Below, one piece after another: positions 32,425 through 39,716 of a stretch of 64,000 nucleotides of DNA. How positions within the stretch are numbered: the first letter of the stretch is position 1; every line of letters starts with the position of its first letter. Origin of the DNA: Hyaloperonospora brassicae (taxonomy: Eukaryota; Oomycota; Peronosporomycetes; Peronosporales; Peronosporaceae); assembly GCA_947650285.1 (NCBI GenBank), contig CANTFL010001211.1:186001-250000 (forward strand). The letters are read 5' to 3'. Below the pieces are notes generated by a model. That model saw only the letters and a program-made list of their open reading frames with translations, made no database searches and had not been told where the DNA came from. The translations under genes were made by a program, and so were the position numbers.

Positions 32425-32648
32425 TGTCGTGCTAAGTGCTACTGCGCAAGAGCGCGGAGCACGACGACGTGAATGGCGACCATTGAATCTGTAATTGCAT
32501 GTGCATACATTGTGAGACAAAATAAGCGGAATTTGCAGATCGTATGGACAGGGATGGCGGAGAGTAAAGCGTAGAAAAGGCATAACAAGACGTCAATATC
32601 AGAATTCTTTAACTACAATGCTAAAAAGTACTATTTCTATCTCGAACG
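32425..32648 (+). repeat. Copia-C 3' LTR
   Basis: TGTCGTGCTAAGTGCTAC ... TCTCGAACG, the partner of 11498-11721. To its right Copia-F gag N-terminal sequence begins. Confidence 0.85.
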
Positions 32649-32778
32649 CGTCCCTTTCGTGGACCGTCCTTTCACCTTGAACTACGGCTGGAGACGCCGT
32701 GGCCCTTTCGTGGCCAGCGTCAAAGCTGACTGGAGTTGGTGCACTCGGCGCACCATCAGAACCAGCCATATGGCCCAT
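32649..32778 (-). pseudogene. Copia-F gag, first ~43 codons
   Basis: Starts at ATG 32778 inside the primer-binding site GGTTATGGGCC and reads MGHMAGSDGAPSAPTPVSFD ... VVQGERTVHERDA on the minus strand, then is cut by the Copia-C LTR. Continuation on the far side of Copia-C is at 11497. Confidence 0.75.
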
Positions 32779-32782
32779 AACC

Positions 32783-33049
32783 TGTTAGCAACTGCGTAGT
32801 GTGGCCGTGGTAAAATGAATACTGTTCGTTGTATTGGTATGTTAAACTTTCACCATAGTATCTAGTCGTCTTGCCTACCATCCGTTCTTGAGGTCTTACT
32901 TGCCGACCATTCCTTATGTTGCATCAACTCTTACTTATCACGCACCCCTAACCGTCCGACGAGAAGATCCAGTTGCTATCATAGAAGTAACTAAATGACT
33001 GTAGATGTTGAAAGCGTACATCATGGTCAATACTTGTTCAACTTTAACA
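32783..33049 (-). repeat. Copia-F 5' LTR
   Basis: Plus-strand TGTTAGCAACTGCG ... CAACTTTAACA, followed by target duplication ATTGA (33050-33054). Confidence 0.9.
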
Positions 33050-33054
33050 ATTGA

Positions 33055-34879
33055 TTTCAGTGTTGACACATTGAATAAAAAAATACGAAATGTTGTCCTT
33101 GTTTCCCACTCGAACAAATGATGATGAAAGCTTGACGTTTTTTCCTTTTCCATCTCGTCCGATTGGGGAAATTATCACGCCATTATTGGGGAAATAAAAA
33201 ATGCTCCATTTATTCACGAATTTTTTTGTGCACGTCCTGGTAAACTTAAGTTAATGTGGTACACATAAAATCACGCATCCTAAATCATTTTGTTTTCCCG
33301 TTTAATGGCCGAGAACAATTCCCGCCCTGTTCAAGAAATCGCGGAGAGGGTTCTGCCGCGGGGGTGCTGCGCTCGCAGCCATCAGTTTCAGGCTCAAACG
33401 CGAGACAGAAGGACGTGAACGCGTCTTTGTACCATCGGTCGCGGCCGCAAAACAGTCAGTACGTGCTTATGTGCTTGACATTTATGTTATTGGTTTTGTA
33501 ATTGTTGTTTTAGTTGCCATTGGTAATTCTGTTGCTGCTACTATTGATGCTACTATCGCTGTTGCTGCTGCTGCTGTTGTTGTAGGTGATGCATTTACTG
33601 CTGCTGTTTAAGTATCTATTGTTGATGCTGCTACTCCTGTTGATGCTGCTGCTGTTGTTGTTGTAGGTGATGCATTTGCTGCAATTGTCTTAGTATCTAT
33701 TGTTCGTGCTGCTACTGCTATCGCTGCTACTGCTATCGCTGCTACTGTTGTTGTTTTAGGTGATGCGTTGCTGTGATTTTTTTCTGCAGATGATAATACT
33801 GCTATTGTTACTTATGTTGCTACTGCTGTTGTTGTTGGAAATACTGCGGTCTATGTAGTTGTTTTTGTACCAGTGGGATCGCATTTCCTTTCTTCTTATC
33901 AATTTTGATACATACAAATAGATAATCATATCAATTGACCCTAATGAATCTATTCTTTCTAGTTATCTCTTATTGATAATTTTAGTATATGCAGACTTCG
34001 TCGTATGCAAGCATACTTCAGTAATGAAACGTTCGATGATGCCTCAAGCGTATTCGTAAAACAAGAACGTGGGGCATTTTTCAGTTTCGTGATCATCGGA
34101 ACCATATTTTTGGACATCTAAGGCATTTCTTTATTTTTCAACTATCTGGGGCGTTTTTGTTATCTTCGTAATTGTAAGAAGAATTTTTTATTTTCCTGCC
34201 ATTGCATTTCGTGACGGGAATGGGCCCGCTAACGCGAACTACCGAGATATTGAGAGGATGGCTGTCGACACCAACTCCGAAAGCCACGAAAAATCGAAAA
34301 AATAAATTTGTTGATCAACGTCAAGTGCTTCAGTGCTGTTTAGATTGACGCATTTAGCCTCGCCAAGTGTGGGGCAAGGAGGGGGATAGATTTTTTCCAT
34401 TCTCCTCCTATGTCATCAACTACTGCATACTTGACCTATCAGTATTGTTTCGATACTGCGGTAGATAAGTGCCGTCACGAGCCTGTTCTACTACTGCTAT
34501 TGACTTTCGCTTGATGCCTTTGTCGCCTTAAATCGCGGCATCGAACTTGGTAGCAGTTGAATTTTCCGTGCTGCTGGTTTAACGATAGCCCTGTACACAT
34601 TAGAGTGGCTGTCAATAAACGTAGAAGCGTAAAACTTGGGAGATTCACCCATCCATTCTCGCATCGTCACACGTACCTCCTCTCGGCGTCCAATTTGTGG
34701 ACATGCATATGTTTTGCTCCTGCCAACACTCTTCTGTACCTTACACATTCGATTTTGATCGGAACAGTAAATTTTTAATACGCGGTTGCAGCAACGCTAG
34801 ATCGAAAGGCTAGTCCATAAGTCAGGTCAGTAGTGCCGTGAATAGCGCCCAAATCGATCGCCGCAGTGTCTCGAGACAT
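33055..34879 (-). pseudogene. MULE-2 transposase pseudogene, N-terminal and core part
   Basis: The start is taken at ATG 34879 (MSRDTAAIDLGAIHGT), aligned with MAMIDIEEIYGTKVL of MULE-1. Then come VGRSKTYACPQIGRREEVRV and AARKIQLLPSSMPRFKATK (34748-34500), EWKKSIPLLAPHLARLNAS (about 34400) and FIFSIFRGFRSWC. The gene is then interrupted by R1 at 34197-33185. It resumes GVIISPIGRDGKGKNVKL, FVRVGNKDNIS, FFIQCVNTEIN at 33178-33055, ending at the Copia-F target duplication. Together with 6100-7272 this is a complete but dead transposase. Confidence 0.85.
33185..34197 (+). mobile_element. Repeat R1, copy 2 (1013 bp) inserted in MULE-2
   Basis: It is flanked by a GCCATT duplication (33179-33184 and 34198-34203); deleting it and one copy restores the MULE alignment without a gap (…AAATGCAATGGCGTGAT… on the minus strand). 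The termini are imperfect inverted repeats (GGGGAAATAAAAAATGCTCC versus RC AGGAAAATAAAAAATTCTTC). 33300-33480 matches 42780-42960 in direct orientation. The core 33510-33850 is GCT/GTT/GAT-rich. The right end has spaced GGGGC(A/G)TTTTT units. No coding capacity is visible. Confidence 0.75.
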
Positions 34880-35024
34880 CTTGATTTTACTTTTACGCTA
34901 TGTGTGCTCAATATATGAATATTTAAAACAATGAAACTGTATGATGAAGTTAAACAACCTCTATTTGATAGGCTTTTTGGACACGTAAAGTTTTTTTAAA
35001 ACAATTAAAATTTATTCAGTACAG

Positions 35025-35560
35025 TCATCAGCTCGTTATCTACTTGTCCGTCATACTCCTCGCAATTCAATACATACACGCAGACCTAGCACGCAATTGT
35101 TAAACAGCACAATAGTCACCAACAGTAAGGACTAACCTGCTATTGCCACGGCTCACGAACGGTACTGTGTCGCAATAAAGCCCCACGATCACGAGCTAGT
35201 CGAGTTCTTGTGACCACGACCGGGATCGCACGCAATGTGCTCACTGCGAGTGGGCACATCGGCACGTGGGCGCATTTGATAAGTGAGCGAACGTTAATAA
35301 AAATAGAGATTTCTCGACCATTGTGTAACATTTGTCTATTAAGTGGAAAGACTTGTTAGCAATCAAGCATTCGCGACCATTATGTTAAAGCTGTCTATCA
35401 AATAAAAAGACTCGCTAGCAATTAAGAAATTTCTTTTCCCATGTTATATTTAAGCATAAAATTTGGTCTACACAAATTACTTTTATGGTTCCTGTACATC
35501 AGTTAGGTAAAGTACTGTTTTTATGCTAGACGCGCGATATGGTTGGTGAGCGAGAAAATT
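35025..35560 (-). repeat. Right terminal inverted repeat of MULE-2
   Basis: Inverted partner of 5155-5640; see that entry for the matching blocks. A unit of about 65 bp (gctaRcRAGTCTTT...) is duplicated within it at 35340-35420. Confidence 0.65.
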
Positions 35561-38070
35561 TATGGTAGGTCTTTGTTTAATAACGTTATGTTAAACAAAG
35601 ACAGTTGGTCGAATAAACATAACGCTTCCTTTACTCAGCTCTCTACCTCGCGATTCCTCAACGATCACGTGTACGTGACGTCCGGGAGCACACACCCTTG
35701 TGTCGAAAAACACGCAAAGGATTACAAATAGTAGGTAAGAGCTGTTAAAATATTCTTTTTTACAGGTTGTTGAAGTTTAAGTACCTACTGCGAGACCTGT
35801 TACAAATCGTGGTCGACCTCACCTGTTTGGGCTGACAAGCTGACTGGCGGGACGAAGAAAAAAGGGGACCAATGAGACAAGAAAAGACGATCGTCAAGTC
35901 GGACCATCAAGTGGATATGATAGGTGAATCAGCGACATACGGACATCATATGGGACCAGGACCATCACATGGAAATGGGAACGCTGGATGTGTAACAGAT
36001 GTAACTTGACCAGGTCAAGTTGCACTACTGGTCAATAACATATGGTAGATTTTACTAGAGGCAATAGTAAACACTCAACATATTTTACTTTTACCTTCTA
36101 CAACTAATGCACAATGACAAACGACTACGTCAACGTCTTACAAAAGCGTGTCTCGTTACACACATATACATCGTAGTCTCCTACGCTATGCGACCTTGCT
36201 CCTATTGTCCAGTACATTCCAGAATACTCATTCCATCATGTCGCAGTACTTAAACATGCCGACGCTCATACGGAACGCCTGCACCAAATTTTCAACGACG
36301 CTGTAAGTCTGCGTAGTAGCATCGCACACACGTCTTTTACATCGGTACGACACCCTTTGTCGCCTATCTGCAAGACGAGAGCTTCTTAAAATACTTTTTA
36401 TCGAGCTCACCGTGTATCCTAACGTCAAGTACTTATCCTTAAATCACATGCGAATTCCCACATTTTTGGACTCGATGATGCTCTGCAGAGTATTTTACTC
36501 GCATTCTTCGACTTTGGCGTCGTGACCAATGTAGCACCTGCAAGCCAGTCATAATCGGCTAAAAATTACATGCGCTTGCTTCATCAGCCCACGTTTGGGC
36601 GTCGAACATCCATCCACTGGACCTCGCAGTCTCCGAGACCGTAGATTTACCATCATCTTAAAAGTCTATATCTTCCTGTTGGATACATCCAATTTGTCCA
36701 TCTTGTCGAAGGGCGTCAAGCTTATAAATTGTTTGAGATTGATTTACGGCTTGTGATGCACTGTTTCAGGGTTGGTCAGCTGCAAATTGATAAATTTATC
36801 TGGTGACCTGTTCATGCTCTCCTTTGCTGTTAAACCTTATTTTCACTTCATTTACACTCATTATACATATGCATTGTCACACGCTAACCGATTATTGTGT
36901 ACCTGTACCATGAATATAGCGTTAATAAAATAACTTCAGTAAGTTAAACGTGATTGCACGCTTTTTGAGACAATCCGCAGCAATTCGAGCGCGCAATCGA
37001 CTTGATCCGTTAGTTTCGCGTGGTTTTGTACCTATCGTTAGATATTTCGGTAGAATAAAAGATCGTTTTGAAGTACAGATACATTCCAGACATTTATCGT
37101 CGCGTGACAAACATAATGCGGTGAAGCGACATTGCGTATTCAATGACATAATTAAGATAGATTCAGTTTCTGATGAAGCACCCCATTCTTCAGTGATGTC
37201 TCAGCTGCCGATTCATGTGGTTATGCTGTATACTATCAATGTCACGCGTGAGATCTACAATCCTGAATCGACGTCTAGGGGAAATAAAGGATCATGAGAT
37301 AAAAATTGGTGGATTTGGAAGGAAGTGATTGTGGTGATAAAAATATCTTAAGAGTGAATATAATGACGAAACATGCTGCGCTTCTCTGCGTCGATCCAAA
37401 TTGTTGCCTTAGTTTGCTCTGCTCTTATATTCTACTTGGAGTGGCTGCTACAACACTGCAGTAGGCTCTGATGCAAATTGTTCGTTCTAAGGAAGTGTGT
37501 TATAAGTCCTGTATTGTGCATCAAGCGACAGCACCTTATCCGCCACAGAAAATAGATATGTCCGATGGAAAAATGAAATACATACAAATAAATAAGGTTC
37601 TTTAATTGACAACACGAAAAATTATAAACATTAATGGGTTGATGCTACATACAATGCGGTGATGTGGCCAGTCGTATACCTTGAGCTGGATTTTGTGAAA
37701 ATATTCCATTTATAGTGTGTTTTACAAACAAGTCCAGACATGTTGCATACGACTAAATATTGGCGCTCGCGTTGCGGTCACGATAAACGCACACCGTATA
37801 AGGATGAACAAAAAATAATTTTAATGCATGTTTTTGATTCCTGACATCAATTAAATTGTATCTAATTTTAAATGCACAATAACAAATGTCACGCGATCGA
37901 TATTTTCAATTAATTCAGAAGGATATACTGATCTAGCTTGATGGTGGTACACCAATCACTTAATGCGTTTATTATCATGACAAAGACGATACGTATTTGT
38001 TGTGATTATTGACCCCTTATAACCACGGTAATAGAGACAATTGTGGTCTTTCATCTCGACAATATATATA
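35561..38070. other. Non-coding stretch with repeat traces
   Basis: No gene recognised. It contains an R2-related CACGTGTACGTG segment at 35665-35700 (inverted relative to 3190), the TGTAACTTGACC palindrome at 36000-36025, and several short frames (36228-36428 minus, 36950-37297 plus) without family resemblance. The latter plus-strand frame of 115 codons is the longest; composition and lack of motifs argue against a gene. Confidence 0.4.
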
Positions 38071-38134
38071 GGGAATTACTAAATTCACACCCCTTTTCCT
38101 TAGATTCTCACCCTTCCTTCAAAATCTTATATGT
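38071..38134 (+). repeat. Pack-MULE left TIR
   Basis: About 64 bp, matching the reverse complement of 39289-39352 with roughly five differences, ending TCTTATATGTA. Confidence 0.85.
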
Positions 38135-38138
38135 ACAA

Positions 38139-38460
38139 GGTACGCAATCGCCGTTGGACAAAGACGAGTACTTTCTCTGCCACTTGACCATGGGTGACAT
38201 CTTGCGCGCTGCTGTAGCTGCTGGCATCGATATAGGCAAAAAGGTCAAAGCCGCGATGGAGTCGGGCGCACTTGTGACCGACGAGATTGTCGTCGGTATC
38301 ATTAAGGACGCCATCAAGAGTTCGGAATGACTTTGTGGCTTTGTTCTTGACGACTGTCCACGAATGGTCGTGCAAGCCAAAAAGGTAAGAAAAAGAGGAG
38401 ATACAGACGAGTGTCCATGTTTCAACGCAGAGGCTGACCATAGTTTCCTCTATTTGTATG
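38139..38460 (+). pseudogene. Captured adenylate kinase fragment
   Basis: Plus strand from QGTQSPLDKDEYFLCHL, the tail of the GxxGxGKGTQ nucleotide-binding loop (the Lys before GTQ is Gln). It continues through MGDILRAAVAAG, KKVKAAMESGALVTDEIVVG and IIKDAIKSSE. A stop at 38328 interrupts it, and in the same frame LCGFVLDDCPRMVVQAKK follows, equivalent to the GF.LDG.PR(T)..QA box of adenylate kinases. After AKK comes GTAAGA, possibly an intron donor of the source gene, which would mean capture at the DNA level. The kinase reaction (ATP + AMP to 2 ADP) is not possible: P-loop glycines and the whole LID/C-terminus are missing. Confidence 0.85.
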
Positions 38461-38483
38461 CGTAGTCCTCGCAACTATCTATG

Positions 38484-38770
38484 TACCTGCAGGCCTTCAA
38501 TGACATCTCTTGCGCTGGCTGGGCGTACGTGCTGTACCTAACAGTGACAACGGTCCTCAAGGCGCATGAAGGTGGCGATCTGGACTGGAGCTAAGTGGTA
38601 CAAATCACATGGGACGTTGTGTCACTGCCGCTCAAAGCGGTTCAGACGATGGCCGTAATGGAGATCGTGCACGATGCCGTGGGCTTTGTGCGATCTCCAG
38701 TGGGCTCTACACTCATGCATGTGAGCTCTCGGTTATGGCTCGTCTGGGCTCTGTCCTGCCAATGTAATAT
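38484..38770 (+). pseudogene. Captured 3-hydroxyacyl-CoA dehydratase (HACD/PTPLA) fragment
   Basis: Plus strand YLQAFNDISCAGWAYVLYL (first membrane segment of the HACD family), then VLKAHEGGDLDWS, a TAA at 38592, and on in the same frame VVQITWDVVSLPLKAVQTMA followed by EIVHDAVGFVRSPVGSTLMH and VSSRLWLVWAL. EIVH...GLVRSP..T..QV.SR is the family signature; these are ER-membrane enzymes of very-long-chain fatty-acid elongation. Only about 90 of the roughly 200-250 family residues are present, and the catalytic Tyr/Glu further on are absent. It joins transposase sequence at about 38770. Confidence 0.85.
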
Positions 38771-39226
38771 TTCTGACAGTATCGGCCTGCTCGCTATTTA
38801 GCTTCCTATGAGTCGAATGACCAGACGGATGGAGTGACGGCTCGTGATTGTGGCATCCATTCATCACGTTTAACTTCCAATTACCAATTTTTTGGAGAAA
38901 TTTCCACTTAAATGGAACGGGCAATCAATTCGGCGTGAGCTGGTATGGCGTTGGCGCTCTTTTCCAACCTTTGGTACGTTTACGGCACCTCGATCACATT
39001 TAAATTAGACAAGCTTTCCTGCAATCGAACTTTTAATCGTAACAAAATAGCCTTGGCCACGTGCGAACGTCTGCACAGTATCCATAAGTTGCTCCCGACT
39101 GGCATACTCAACCTCGGGAGGAGGAATCATGTTATTGCGTGGTGCCCTATCAGTAAACGCTGAAGGAGCTAGACCACAGGCGTGAGTAGTATCTTGTATA
39201 TTTCTTGCGTATTTCTTGCCAATCAA
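38770..39226 (-). pseudogene. MULE transposase N-terminal (FAR1-like) fragment
   Basis: Minus strand from 39226: PPPEVEYASREQLMDTVQTF and ARGQGYFVTIKSS. After a frame change comes LKCDRGAVNVPKVGKERQR and SSRRIDCPF (39000-38930), then WKLNVMNGCHNHEPS and HPSGHSTHRKLNSEQ (38885-38790). The CDRG...CPF...W.L....HNHE order is that of the zinc-binding FAR1/WRKY-GCM1-like N-terminus of MULE transposases. Nothing of the DDE core follows; HACD sequence begins instead. Confidence 0.8.
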
Positions 39227-39288
39227 TGGCCTAGATGATTGAGTAATACCTTAGTCAGAAATCAAATCTTAAAATGAATAGGGGTTTT

Positions 39289-39352
39289 ACATATAAGATT
39301 CTAATGGAAGGGTGTGAATCTAAGGAAAAGGGGTGTGAATTTAGCAATTCCC
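39289..39352 (-). repeat. Pack-MULE right TIR
   Basis: Inverted partner of 38071-38134. Confidence 0.85.
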
Positions 39353-39716
39353 TATATATATATTTGAATATATCATCCTACACCGTTAACCGTAATCGGT
39401 GTGTACCACACTAATTTTAAATGAAAAACTTGCCGGTCCTCACATGTATTAGTATATACCACATTATATTTAAAACCACACTATATTATGCATGGATTAA
39501 TAGTGTGTATCAAACTATATCTGAATGCTCAAAATTAATGTGCAAATTATGTCATGGTCTTGCATGCATGTGACGACCTGAGTTCCATTTAATTCAACCC
39601 TATAGATATATTATTTACCTCACAACCATAAAGAAGGCGTATGTGATGCAAACTCCGTGCAATTGTGCTGCGAGCCTACAGAAAATCTGAGGCCCAATCA
39701 TCTACCTATAGTAGTA

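Larger units (their letters stand above)
11498..32648 (+). mobile_element. Copia-C, Ty1/copia element, third level of the nest
   Basis: LTRs of 224 bp at 11498-11721 and 32425-32648 enclose, on the plus strand, a primer-binding site, a gag start at 11726, gag (resumed at 18331), protease (19480), integrase (about 20000-20700), RT (21150-22000) and RNase H. RNase H is interrupted at 22374 by Copia-D and completed at 32036-32382. Copia-C interrupts the gag of Copia-F: the minus-strand gag reading stops at 32649 and continues at 11497. The five bases flanking the two LTRs (GAGAG and CGTCC) do not match, so the target duplication has decayed or the boundary is off by a few bases. Confidence 0.85.
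7273..33049 (-). mobile_element. Copia-F, Ty1/copia LTR retrotransposon, second level of the nest
   Basis: LTRs of 267 bp each at 7273-7539 and 32783-33049 are flanked by the same 5-bp duplication ATTGA (7268-7272 and 33050-33054). On the minus strand the order is 5' LTR (right), primer-binding site, gag start at 32778, then gag, protease, integrase, RT and RNase H down to the left LTR. The gag gene is split: its first ~43 codons lie at 32649-32778 and it resumes at 11497, with Copia-C between. All pol parts are full of frameshifts, and the integrase core appears deleted near 9640. The insertion target is the MULE-2 transposase gene. Confidence 0.9.
5155..35560 (-). mobile_element. MULE-2, Mutator-like transposon hosting the nested stack
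   Basis: Inverted repeats at 5155-5640 and 35025-35560 bracket a decayed MULE transposase gene on the minus strand. The gene starts at ATG 34879, is broken by R1 (33185-34197) and by Copia-F (7273-33049), and ends near 6100. Removing the two insertions brings transposase blocks together in the same order as in MULE-1. Seen directly: the inverted repeats, the block order, and the ATTGA and GCCATT duplications at the insertions. Inferred: that inverted repeats and gene belong to one element. A MULE target duplication of 8-11 bp at the outer ends could not be defined. Confidence 0.75.
38071..39352 (-). mobile_element. Pack-MULE carrying two captured host-gene fragments
   Basis: Terminal inverted repeats of about 64 bp (38071-38134 and 39289-39352) share GGGAATT(A/G)CTAAATTCACAC and CCCTTTTCCTTAGATTC with few mismatches. 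TATATATA stands on both sides, compatible with an 8-9 bp MULE target duplication but low in complexity. Inside, from left: an adenylate kinase fragment (+), a 3-hydroxyacyl-CoA dehydratase fragment (+) and, at the right end reading inward (-), the N-terminal FAR1-like part of a MULE transposase. The catalytic transposase domain is absent; the captured fragments sit in its place. This structure matches Pack-MULEs known from plants. Confidence 0.8.

Noticed and set aside
33510..33850. GCT/GTT-rich stretch as a poly-amino-acid coding region
   Set aside because: Frames are interrupted and the stretch sits within a repeat whose copies differ in its length; it is repeat DNA.
36950..37297. 115-codon plus-strand frame as a possible gene
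   Set aside because: No motif, no signal peptide or RxLR-like motif, an overlapping minus-strand frame of similar quality, and repeat-rich surroundings.
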